DNA of 64,000 bases. Origin: Lamellibrachia satsuma (Eukaryota; Annelida; Polychaeta; Sabellida; Siboglinidae). The notes beneath the pieces are model-generated. The model saw only the letters and a program-made list of their open reading frames with translations, was not told the DNA's origin and searched no databases. The position numbers and the translations under genes are program-made. Position 1 is the stretch's first letter; each line of letters starts with the position of its first letter. This document shows positions 44,557-55,951 of this stretch, piece after piece. The stretch lies in the NCBI GenBank assembly GCA_033239005.1, contig BSQZ01000030.1:2659501-2723500 (forward strand), given 5' to 3'.

Positions 44557-45023
44557 AGGTGGAAAACCTTTGGGCATTTGTCACAACACAGCAGATCTCC
44601 ACCATTGTGACATACAGCGCAGTAGTCCTCGCTACCGTCATACGTCTGTCCCTCCTTGGCTGGGTTCAGTCGGCTGTTACCCCCTGGTACTTCCTGTCGT
44701 TCGCTGACTTGCTCCGTTGCTGCGGCACTCGCCTCAATTGTTTTCCCCATGCTGCTACCAGCGCCAACGTGACTCGATGCTCCATGTTCGGTGCTTCCGT
44801 TCCTGCTGATAACATCACCAGGTGTCGCCTCTCGATGTGGCGATGAGCTCAAACTCGTGTCACAGGTCTCACTGTTCAGTTCCATGTTCTGGCTGCTGAC
44901 AGCGGCTGTGTCAACTATGGTGGGGTTGTGAGTGCCATCTCGGCTCGAGGACTCACGAGGCAGGTCCTGGCTTGTGGACTCTGCCCGAGGGGTCGGAGTT
45001 CGACTACCTGCAGCTGACGTACC
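44521..45023 (-). CDS. TRIM33: TIF1 exon 6: linker and first half of PHD finger
   Basis: A 503-bp exon: a Ser/Thr-rich linker, then [35 protein letters not shown], i.e. zinc ligands 1-6 of the PHD finger in the TIF1-typical spacing. Acceptor TTCTCAG before 45023, donor CCAG|GTAACT after 44521. The donor region is the founder of the 43-bp array. Confidence 0.95.
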
Positions 45024-45111
45024 CTGAGAACAAATACAATCAATACACCTTTACTGCAGCAAGTGGGTGAACCTTTTCTAATTACCGTCAGTGTCAGAAG
45101 TAAATATAACC

Positions 45112-48005
45112 TAATACTTACATTGGTGTAATGTATACCATACTTAGTGCTGTACCTACATTGGTGTAATATATACCATACTTAGCGCTGTACCTACATT
45201 GGTGTAATGTATACCATACTTAGCGCTGTACCTTCATTGGTGTAATGTATACCATACTTAGCGCTGTACCTACATTGGTGTAATGTATACCATACTTAGC
45301 GCTGTACCTTCATTGGTGTAATGTATACCATACTTAGCGCTGTACCTACATTGGTGTAATGTATACCATACTTAGCGCTGTACCTTCATTGGTGTAATGT
45401 ATACCATACTTAGCGCTGTACCTACATTGGTGTAATGTATACCATACTTAGCGCTGTACCTACATTGGTGTAATGTATACCATACTTAGCGCTGTACCTA
45501 CATTGGTGTAATGTATACCATACTTAGCGCTGTACCTACATTGGTGTAATGTATACCATACTTAGCGCTGTACCTTCATTGGTGTAATGTATACCATACT
45601 TAGCGCTGTACCTACATTGGTGTAATGTATACCATACTTAGCGCTGTACCTACATTGGTGTAATGTATACCATACTTAGCGCTGTACCTTCATTGGTGTA
45701 ATGTATACCATACTTAGCGCTGTACCTACATTGGTGTAATGTATACCATACTTAGCGCTGTACCTTCATTGGTGTAATGTATACCATACTTAGCGCTGTA
45801 CCTTCATTGGTGTAATGTATACCATACTTAGCGCTGTACCTACATTGGTGTAATGTATACCATACTTAGTGCTGTGCTTACATTGGTGTAATGTACACCA
45901 TACTTAGTGCTGTACCTTCATTGGTGTAATGTATACCATACTTAATGCTGTACCTACATTGGTGTAATGTACACCATACTTAGTGCTGTACTTTCATTGG
46001 TGTAATGTATACCATACTTAGCGCTGTACCTACATTGGTGTAATGTATACCATACTTACTGTTGTACCTACATTGATGTAATGTATACCATACTTAGCAC
46101 TGTACCTACATTGGTGTAATGTATACCATACTTAGCGCTGTACCTACATTGGTGTAATGTATACCATACTTACTGTTGTACCTACATTGATGTAATGTAT
46201 ACCATACTTAGCGCTGTACCTACATTGGTGTAATGTATACCATACTTAGCGCTGTACCTACATTGATGTAATGTATACCATACTTACTGTTGTACCTACA
46301 TTGATGTAATGTATACCATACTTACTGTTGTACCTACATTGATATAATGTATACCATACTTAGCGCTGTACCTACATTGGTGTAATGTATACCATACTTA
46401 GCGCTGTACCTACATTGATGTAATGTATACCATACTTACTGTTGTACCTACATTGATGTAATGTATACCATACTTACTGTTGTACCTACATTGATGTAAT
46501 GTATACCATACTTACTGTTGTACCTACATTGGTGTAATGTATACCATACTTACTGTTGTACCTACATTGATGTAATGTATACCATACTTAGCACTGTACC
46601 TACATTGGTGTAATGTATACCATACTTAGCGCTGTACCTACATTGGTGTAATGTATACCATACTTACTGTTGTACCTACATTGATGTAATGTATACCATA
46701 CTTACTGTTGTACCTACATTGATGTAATGTATACCATACTTACTGTTGTACCTACATTGGTGTAATGTATACCATACTTACTGTTGTACCTACATTGATG
46801 TAATGTATACCATACTTAGCACTGTACCTACATTGGTGTAATGTATACCATACTTAGCGCTGTACCTACATTGGTGTAATGTATACCATACTTACTGTTG
46901 TACCTACATTGATGTAATGTATACCATACTTACTGTTGTACCTACATTGATGTAATGTATACCATACTTACTGTTGTACCTACATTGGTGTAATGTATAC
47001 CATACTTACTGTTGTACCTACATTGATGTAATGTATACCATACTTAGCACTGTACCTACATTGGTGTAATGTATACCATACTTAGCGCTGTACCTTCATT
47101 GGTGTAATGTATACCATACTTACTGTTGTACCTACATTGATGTAATGTATACCATACTTAGCGCTGTACCTACATTGGTGTAATGTATACCATACTTACT
47201 GCTGTACCTACATTGATGTAATGTATACCATACTTACTGTTGTACCTACATTGATGTAATGTATACCATACTTACTGTTGTACCTACATTGGTGTAATGT
47301 ATACCATACTTACTGTTGTACCTACATTGATGTAATGTATACCATACTTAGCACTGTACCTACATTGGTGTAATGTATACCATACTTAGCGCTGTACCTA
47401 CATTGGTGTAATGTATACCATACTTACTGTTGTACCTACATTGATGTAATGTATACCATACTTACTGTTGTACCTACATTGATGTAATGTATACCATACT
47501 TACTGTTGTACCTACATTGGTGTAATGTATACCATACTTACTGTTGTACCTACATTGATGTAATGTATACCATACTTACTGTTGTACCTACATTGATGTA
47601 ATGTATACCATACTTACTGTTGTACCTACATTGATGTAATGTATACCATACTTACTGTTGTACCTACATTGGTGTAATGTATACCATACTTACTGTTGTA
47701 CCTACATTGGTGTAATGTATACCATACTTACTGTTGTACCTACATTGGTGTAATGTATACCATACTTACTGTTGTACCTACATTGATGTAATGTATACCA
47801 TACTTACTGTTGTACCTACATTGGTGTAATGTATACCATACTTACTGTTGTACCTACATTGGTGTAATGTATACCATACTTACTGTTGTACCTACATTGG
47901 TGTAATGTATACCATACTTACTGTTGTACCTACATTGATGTAATGTATACCATACTTACTGTTGTACCTACATTGATGTAATGTATACCATACTTAGCGC
48001 TGTTT
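45112..48005. repeat. 38-bp satellite, ~76 copies, in TIF1 intron 5
   Basis: Unit TGTACCTACATTGGTGTAAT plus GTATACCATACTTAGCGC. Two main variants differ at the end (TTAGCGC or TTACTGT) and in GGTG/GATG. A GCACTG marker recurs at 46591, 46819, 47047 and 47351, spacings of 228, 228 and 304 bp (6, 6 and 8 units), a higher-order repeat. On the TIF1 sense strand the TTACTGT variant reads ACA|GTAAGTAT, a near-ideal 5' splice site. The array ends about 90 bp from the exon 6 acceptor. Confidence 0.97.
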
Positions 48006-48067
48006 CTGCAATTCATTTAGCCCATTGTCAATCAGGTTTGTGATGTTCAAATGTGCGAATAATAATA

Positions 48068-48167
48068 TATGCAGTTGGTTTAATAAGAGAGTGCATACTT
48101 AATATGCAGTTGGTTTAATAAGAGAGTGCATACTCTATGTGCAGTTGGTTTAATAAGATAGTGCTGA
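48068..48167. repeat. 35-bp satellite, left remnant (~3 copies)
   Basis: Copies of TATGTGCAGTTGGTTTAATA plus AGAGAGTGCATACTC, the same unit as 50533-51343. The array is split by the TIR element at 48168. Confidence 0.93.
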
Positions 48168-50532
48168 CAGTGGAACCTCGGTATTGATAGTGGTATCTCG
48201 GTCAACCACGGGACTGAGTCAAAGTGACCATAATAGCGAGGTGACCTTAATAGTGAAAATGGGCACTGAAGCATCATGGGACCTGGAGAAATGTCTCATT
48301 GAGCAAATATATCATGTGTAATGTGGTGGTTGCATTACTGATGTATGTAATTACATGTACACAAAACCATTCCCATGTCAGTGTCGACTTGCAATAAAAA
48401 CATGTCTTAACAGCTGTTTAGTCGAAACTCTGAATAAACACACACTCACAAACACACACAGAAATTCCTGATGTTGTTTTTTCGTAAGCCGTAACTTCGC
48501 ATAACTTCATCAGGCATTTAGCATGCTCAACTGCGGCGAAATTGTTCATACATCAAATCAATCGATGTTTGCTAGTTGGTTTTGTTACATATCAATAAGT
48601 ATTAATGTTGGTGTGACACATTATTTGCTGACATGACAACTCGTTAAATATTTGCTGTTCAGGATCGAACACGAGTTATCCATCAGAAGTGCCATGGTTT
48701 ATTTTGGGGAGCCTATATTATATAACCACACGTGCTACGTATCAGAGGATTATTTAATTTTGTTCGTTATGCCACTTATTTTGTAACATTTTGCCTCCTC
48801 CAGGGCCTGCTGTTCCTACAAGTGCTCATTGGTGTTTAAGCAAACAATAGGGCACCTGGTAATACATGGTGTCCTATTGTTAGCGTCGATAACGCGATCA
48901 TCGATGGTGCACTGTTTTTAAAAAAAATTTACTCAGCCACTAAGCTTAGGCCTAAGAATTTGCCTTCAAAGTGTCAACTAAAATGACTGGTGTTTTGCTT
49001 CTTGCATTGTTTTCTGAAGTTAACTGGTCATTGTGTAAACACGCAGAAGCCAGTGCGTGGCTTCATATCGAGATTGCCTTTGATAGAACGGCGGCCGGCC
49101 TGCGGCTGCTTGCTGTTGCATCCGCCAAATCTTGGCTTCCCGGCTGTGGTGGGGTTAATCTGTCTTGATGTTTTGCACTGGGTTACTGACCGTATTCCTG
49201 AGTAGCGAGGTGGCCAGATTAGCGGGACTAACTTCCTATCTTTTACTGTGGAAATCATTTGGGACTGTTCCAGGGCGACCATAATGGCGGGGTGACTGTA
49301 TTACCGGGGCGACCATAATGGCGGGGTGACTGTATTACCGGGGCGACCATAATGGCGGGTTGACTGTATTACCGGGGCGACCATAATGGCGGGGTGACTG
49401 TATTACCGGGGTGACCATAATGGCGGGGTGACTGTATTACCGGGGTGACTGTATTACCGGGGTGACCATAATGGCGGGGTGACTGTATTACCGGGGTGAC
49501 CATAATGGCGGGGTGACTGTATTACCGGGGTGACCATAATGGCGGGGTGACTGTATTACCGGGGTGACCATAATGGCGGGGTGACTGTATTACCGGGGTG
49601 ACCATAATGGCGGGGTGACTGTATTACCGGGGTGACCATAATGGCGGGGTGACTGTATTACCGGGGTGACCATAATGGCGGGGTGACTGTATTACCGGGG
49701 TGACCATAATGGCGGGGTGACTGTATTACCGGGGTGACCATAATGGCGGGGTGACTGTATTACCGGGGTGACCATAATGGCGGGGTGACTGTATTACCGG
49801 GGTGACCATAATGGCGGGGTGACTGTATTACCGGGGCGACCATAATGGCGGGGTGACTGTATTACCGGGTGACCATAATGGCGGGGTGACTGTATTACCG
49901 GGCGACCATAATGGCGGGGTGACTGTATTACCGGGTGACCATAATGGCGGGGTGACTGTATTACCGGGCGACCATAATGGCGGGGTGACTGTATTACCGG
50001 GTGACCATAATGGCGGGGTGACTGTATTACCGGGCGACCATAATGGCGGGGTGACTGTATTACCGGGGTGACCATAATGGCGGGGTGACTGTATTACCGG
50101 GCGACCATAATGGCGGGGTGACTGTATTACCGGGGTGACCATAATGGCGGGGTGACTGTATTACCGGGCGACCATAATGGCGGGGTGACTGTATTACCGG
50201 GGTGACCATAATGGCGGGGTGACTGTATTACCGGGGCGACCATAATGGCGGGGTGACTGTATTACCGGGGTGACCATAATGGCGGGGTGACTGTATTACC
50301 GGAGTGACCATAATGGCGGGGTGACTGTATTACCGGGGTGACCATAATGGCGGGGTGACTGTATTACCAGGGTGACCATAATGGCGGGGTGACTGTATTA
50401 CCGGGGTGACCATAATGGCGGGGTGACTGTATTACCAGGGCGACCATAATGGCGGGGTGACTGTATTACCAGGGTGACCATAATGGCGGGGTGACTGTAT
50501 TACCGGGGTGACCATAAACCAAGGTTCCACTG
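48168..50532. mobile_element. TIR transposon-like element splitting the 35-bp satellite
   Basis: Starts CAGTGGAACCTCGGT and ends with the reverse complement of CAGTGGAACCTTGGT. The right flank begins TA, and the satellite unit has TA at that point; the left flank reads TGA, so a TA duplication typical of Tc1/mariner elements is likely but altered. The interior (about 48260-49270) has no transposase frame. The right half is occupied by the 34-bp array. Size 2365 bp. Confidence 0.7.
49271..50516. repeat. 34-bp satellite inside the TIR element (~36 copies)
   Basis: Unit GGGGTGACCATAATGGC plus GGGGTGACTGTATTACC, two 17-bp half-units that share GGGGTGAC. Between about 49860 and 50170 one G is lost in many copies, giving 33-bp units and hence in-frame repeats of VIQSPRHYGHP-type peptides on the minus strand, which are not evidence of coding. 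A diverged single copy (GTGACCATAATAGCGAGGTG) lies in the left arm of the element near 48224. Confidence 0.95.
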
Positions 50533-51343
50533 TACTCTATGAGCAGTTGGTTTAATAAGAGAGTGCATACTCTATGAGCAGTTGGTTGAATAAGAGAGTG
50601 CATACTCTATGTGCAGTTGGTTTAATAAAAGAGTGCATACTCTATGTGCAGTTGGTTTAATAAGAGAGTGCATACTCTATGTGCAGTTGGTTTAATAAGA
50701 GAGTGCATACTCTATGTGCAGTTGGTTTAATAAGAGAGTGCATACTCTATGTGCAGTTGGTTTAATAAGAGAGTGCATACTCTATGTGCAGTTGGTTTAA
50801 TAAGAGAGTGCATACTCTATGAGCAGTTGGTTCAATAAGACAGTGCATACTCTATGTGCAGTTGGTTTAATAAGAGAGTGCATACTCTATGAGCAGTTGG
50901 TTGAATAAGAGAGTGCATACTCTATGTGCAGTTCGTTTAATAAGAGAGTGCATACTCTATGTGCAGTTGGTTTAATAAGAGAGTGCATACTCTATGAGCA
51001 GTTGGTTCAATAAGACAGTGCATACTCTATGTGCAGTTGGTTTAATAAGAGAGTGCATACTCTATGAGCAGTTGGTTGAATAAGAGAGTGCATACTCTAT
51101 GTGTAGTTCGTTTAATAAGAGTGTGCATACTCTATGTGCAGTTGGTTTAATAAGAGAGTGCATACTCTATGAGCAGTTGGTTCAATAAGACAGTGCATAC
51201 TCTATGAGCAGTTGGTTCAATAAGACAGTGCATACTCTATGTGCAGTTGGTTTAATAAGAGAGTGCATACTCTATGTGCAGTTGGTTTAATAAGAGAGTG
51301 CATACTCTATGTGCAGTTGGTTTAATAAGAGAGTGCATACTCT
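50533..51343. repeat. 35-bp satellite, right part (~23 copies), in TIF1 intron 5
   Basis: Same unit as 48068-48167 with GAGCAGTTGGTTGAATAAGA and CAATAAGACAG variants that recur in blocks. It ends 217 bp from the exon 5 donor. Confidence 0.96.
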
Positions 51344-51559
51344 TATTTACTCTAAATTATTGAAAGAAAATCAGCTAGGACCGTTACATATAAATTGTAT
51401 GTTTACATATCTTATTAAAATCACATCATATCATCATATTAAAATTATTAAAATCCCATCATATCATTATCACAATTTACTGAAAATCTGTATGAATCGT
51501 GTGGAAATTATTCTCATGAACTTGAAACAGCTGGTGAGTTTCTGCCAAAGAACACTCAC

Positions 51560-51661
51560 AAGACACATAGTTATGTCGTCTGCAGCCAGGTTAGGCATCT
51601 CTTTCTTGATGCTTTCAAGGAATGAAGCCGGATCAGCGTCAAAGTTCAAATCATTGGCATT
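51560..51661 (-). CDS. TRIM33: TIF1 exon 5
   Basis: Encodes NANDLNFDADPASFLESIKK and then EMPNLAADDITMCL, an acidic segment of the linker. Acceptor TTTCAG before 51661, donor CTT|GTGAGT after 51560, phase 0 at both ends. Confidence 0.88.
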
Positions 51662-52044
51662 CTGAAAACACAGCCGAACTCTATGTTGTAAATAAAAGAT
51701 GAATCCAGGGTATGTTTATTCACATATGAATTGCTTACTTTATTTATTTACTCTTTTGGAATACACCCTTTGTCACACAGTAATGACTCAAGCATAATTA
51801 TCATATCTGGCTGAATTCTGATGCTGTATAATTTGAGGAAAATACCAAACATTATATCAACTCCTAAATGTACGGTCAGCATGATTCATTACTTTCATTA
51901 TTTTCAAGCTGTTAATTCAGCAATATTGTTCAATTTGATTATGTATTTTTATTACTGATTCTGTAGCTGTAAACATGCACAACAACACAAAACAAGTACA
52001 AAAACTGTGATTTAGAAATATTACTGACAGATCAACATGCTCAC

Positions 52045-52150
52045 CATTGGCAGTCCAAGCTCAGGCGACTCCGATTCCTGCTTGACCCTCATCTGACCAG
52101 CAAAACTACAGGATGGTCGATCAGACAGCTCCTGCTTCATGGATGTTGAC
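52045..52150 (-). CDS. TRIM33: TIF1 exon 4 with VKQE motif
   Basis: Encodes STSMKQELSDRPSC and MRVKQESESPELG. VKQE (and MKQE) fit the SUMO-acceptor consensus (hydrophobic-K-x-E); TIF1 proteins are known SUMO targets. Acceptor TGACAG before 52150, donor ATG|GTGAGC after 52045. The first base completes an arginine codon with exon 3. Confidence 0.88.
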
Positions 52151-52389
52151 CTGTCAATCAATCAACCAGCGAACGGCAGCCATGTATCAGAGGCAAAAAC
52201 AACTTGGAAACAACAAAACACCATTAATACCAGCCAAAGCACAACCATAAACTAATTATGTACACCACAGCCTTACGCAGGTTACTAGATACCAGCAATT
52301 TTATATATTTTGTTTTATGAATATTTATATTTTACAGTTTTACAGCTGACAAATGTATAAACAATAAATAAGATAAGAACATTAAATGT

Positions 52390-52789
52390 ACAAGCAAAAA
52401 TGCCCGTCCCCAGGACAGGATAACTTGGTAGTTTATACGTGACAGTCATTATAGCAATGTTCGATGTTATGTACCACAGGGCGCTACCTAGTCGATGTTA
52501 TGTACAATTGCTACTATAATTAATATAAACTGCCCTGATGGCGCTACGTACTCTCAAACGGTTTATGTAACGAAGTATTCGCCGCGTGCGCATGGTTTCT
52601 GCGATTATTGGAAGTTAACGTTTTACGTAATATAAAACGGCATCTTTCACCGCGCACATGGTTTCTGCGAGTGTTGGATGTTAACAGCGAACATTTGTTG
52701 ATTTACCATAAAAACCACTAAGAACCCTTGATATACGGGGTATTTCAAAAAAGGGATTACGTTTCATTTGTAGGGTCGTAAATTAATTC
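52390..52789. other. Intronic spacer with short direct repeat
   Basis: GCATGGTTTCTGCGA-type blocks occur twice about 75 bp apart (near 52590 and 52665). Otherwise nothing recognised. Confidence 0.4.
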
Positions 52790-52850
52790 CTGAAAGTTTG
52801 GCACCCGAGGTGCAAACCATCTAGGAGGAAAACGTGAACAAACATACACT
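52790..52850 (+). mobile_element. Fragment of the microsatellite-tailed retroposon
   Basis: GAAAGTTTGGCACCCGAGGT followed by GCAAACCATCTAGGAGGA matches the 3' block of the copy at 4139-4489. It lies in TIF1 intron 3. Confidence 0.6.
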
Positions 52851-53112
52851 AGCTCAATTATAGTTAGATTGTTACAAATTGTCTGACTCATATTAATCCT
52901 GTCAGTGTTATGTATCGCTTACAACTGAACTTAACATTACATAACACATTATGCAATGGCTTACATAAGTTAAATAGCCTAACTGTGCTACCGGAAGTAT
53001 TTCATACTGGAGCATTATGTACATGTTTGCACATGCTTGAGTGCCTATTACACTATACACACAAGCTCTCAACAAGGACTACAATGTGATTGTGGCCAGG
53101 AAACGTGCTTAC

Positions 53113-53230
53113 CTATGGAGCCGAGAAGGCTGAATGTATTGCATCTGGTCCTCGATGCAGTCCGGAGTGATCACGTGACTGCCGGCCACCGGAGGCATAC
53201 TACTGACCGGGCTGATGCTAGGAGGCATAC
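53113..53230 (-). CDS. TRIM33: TIF1 exon 3
   Basis: Encodes a Pro/Ser/Met-rich linker segment, MPPSISPVSSMPPVAGSHV and ITPDCIEDQMQYIQPSRLH. Acceptor TGCCAG before 53230, donor AG|GTAAGC after 53113; phases match exons 2 and 4. Confidence 0.85.
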
Positions 53231-54024
53231 CTGGCAAACAACATGAATGATTACCAATAATGTAGCAGTAGCAGAACATCTCAACTGATTAATCTTATTA
53301 TTCATCTGACCTGTAGATCACCTACCAAAAAAAAAATACAGTTTTGGTTCTTTGTTTTTAGATTTTCCTGCATTAGCTAGAATACCATATGCAATGCACA
53401 ACCCCAATTGCAAAATCAATGACCTACAAAACTAATGACCTACAATTCTTAATCAGCTTGTACAGCATAATTAGTACATGCGACATCCGACTGGTTTTAT
53501 GAGGACACCTCACATATAGTGCAAAGGTTCGGTTCTTTTTACAATGGTCAATTATAATTAAACAGCTTCATGAAAGCCTAAGCACAATTACAGCAATTCA
53601 AACAAAGATTAATTACAATGCATCAAAATATCAGCAACTAGGATTAATCATTATTAGTGTCAGCTACAGGAAGTTCATGATGTGACTAACCATGTGTGCT
53701 TATAAATAAGTTGTATGATAATAGTCCGGTTGCCAGCTGTACAAAATAGAGCTCGACCTGGAAGTAGGGTACATACAAGGTTTTCTTGTGGTTTCTGGTA
53801 CTTTAGTTGATGCTGCATCATTGAGCAATTTTTCTTACAACCATTTTAAAAATAGCCAGCCTCACTGTCATGTTGATATTTCTGTGAAGCACAAACTTAC
53901 TCAAATATTTTTGTCCGGATAATTTTGTAGATTTGTTCGTGTAAATACACTTAGTCTTAGGTGATGTACAGATTAACTGTAAATCACTAGCAACCATCCA
54001 TAGTCTTCTACAGTAAAGTCTGCC

Positions 54025-54288
54025 ATGTCCTTGTTAAAGTTTGGCTTTACGGGATATGAGCCGCCACCCACTAAAAAGCGGAAAACAGAAAAGCGTGAAG
54101 TCGGTCGATTGTATGACAAAGATAAATGTCAAAGGACATTCAAACATTCCTGGTTGGTGGAATTTTCTTGGCTAATATATGACCTAAATACAAACAAGAT
54201 GTGTTGCCGCATATGTCAGTCTACCTTTCGTCCTCTTGCAGTAAATAAGCTGCCTGATCGGATATTTCGGAAATGTTCCATTCCATAA
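54025..54288 (+). pseudogene. hAT-type / ZNF862-like N-terminal zinc finger fragment
   Basis: An 87-codon frame from an ATG. A basic segment (PPPTKKRKTEKREVG) is followed by FKHSWLVEFSWLIYDLNTNK and [10 protein letters not shown], the pattern RxFxxxWxxxFxWLxYD...MxCxxC found at the start of hAT-derived zinc-finger proteins such as ZNF862-like genes. The frame ends where a LINE fragment begins (54290), so it is truncated. It lies in TIF1 intron 2, antisense to TIF1. Confidence 0.6.
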
Positions 54289-54289
54289 A

Positions 54290-54520
54290 TGACATATTAT
54301 CTTCCAAATCATTTATATATATTAAAAACAGTATAGGGCCTAATACTGATCCCTGTGGTACCCCATTCAGAACAGATTTCCAGTTTGAAACTCACCATCT
54401 GCTATTACTGTGTGTCTTCTGTGTGTAAGCCACTCTTCTATCCAGTTGATTACATCGTTACCTATCCCAAGGGCTTTTAGTTTAAGTAACAATCTTTGAT
54501 GTGGCACTTTATCAAAATGA
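54290..54520 (-). mobile_element. LINE family A fragment in TIF1 intron 2
   Basis: The minus strand reads FDKVPHQRLLLKLKALGIG and NDVINWIEEWLTH, nearly the same as the RT of the LINE at 8880-10860, with frame breaks towards 54290. Confidence 0.8.
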
Positions 54521-55951
54521 TGAATGGTACTTCGTGGCTTAATTAAACAAACAGGAATTATGGCCTGAACTGGTAGCCTACAACTGTTTGCTTAACTGGG
54601 TGTTTCTGACTAGGAAAAGATGCTGCCTGTTGCCTTTTTAGGTATCGTAGTCATGGTCATGGGAGGTACTGGGACTAGGTGGTATCATACTCATATTAAT
54701 CAGAAATAACAAAGTATTTAAAAAAAATAGTTGAACAGTCAAATAGTTCAGGAAAATTTCATTTTGTTAATAAATAAACTTTCACAGCATATATTGAGAA
54801 CGTACTAAGATGTAATCGTAAAATCTGAGTACCTATACATGGAGTACGAGTATGAATATGACCCATAAGTTATATGAGTACTTCAAAAATATACTCGAGT
54901 ACACGAGCACCGAGTACTTCCACCCCAGGTCTACTGCATTGTTGCCCACTGCTGGCACACTTTGTAGTGGCCCATGTGTGATCGCGGTCGACTTCTAAAA
55001 GAGTTGGATCCTGGCTTAGATTTCGAATGTGATTCTAATCACATTTGTTCACGTTAGACACATCTGCATGTAAGCCAAACATTCCTTCCATGTTTATGTA
55101 TTTGTGAACCTTCATGTGTCACCTCTTCAATTGTTATTTGACCATATATAAATATTTTCGTATTTTCATTATCATGTCACGTTTTGGCTTCATTGATTTT
55201 GAACTAGGCTTTTAGTAAGACTTAAATGTATGCAAAGTTGCGGCTAATGTACAGGAAATAATACCAACCTCGCTGCACAGCCAGCAAGACTTGATTGGGC
55301 TAATAATAACCTAATAATTTCAGCAGGCGCCATCAAGCTTTCAACAAGATAAATGTAAAGCTGCCAGACATTCTGTCATGTTTTTCTTTGAATTTTATGG
55401 CGTTTTGTATGCCTAGGTGTAATCGAACTTGTGCTTAGTTATTATGTCCACGTTGAGCTGATCACGACATGGGGCAGCCACATAACTCTATCCATTTCAA
55501 ACATTTCTGTCGATTCTTGAATAGTTTCAGGAATGGAAGATAGCTAATTCCATTTATCAGACTCTCAAGGTATTTGATGTCCAAATTGCAAGCCCGTACA
55601 TATTTTCAAACTCTGTCACTGTGTCTCTTGATACATAAACATGGTTGTTAAGGTGAAACTTGACAGAGGTCGGTATCTCAATGAAACACGCTCACTGGTG
55701 ATAAAAAAAATGCATCCAGTGAAAACACTTAATTGGACCAATAATGACTTCCACAGAAGCTGTTCACGTGCTTAAGGTTAAATTTAAAAAAGTTCAAGAC
55801 TGGCCAAAAATTATTTATGTCTAAGGGCCCGGCTATATTGGTATTGGACTTACTGAACTGAAGTTACTGAACATATTACCAATCTATGCAGGGTCATTCC
55901 ACCCGTTTAGCAGTGGTCAAGTTTTGTTTGCACCAGTGGCCTGTTTCTCAC

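Noticed and set aside
49794..50142. Minus-strand VIQSPRHYGHP repeat proteins
   Set aside because: They arise where the 34-bp unit lost one base to become 33 bp, keeping frame by chance.
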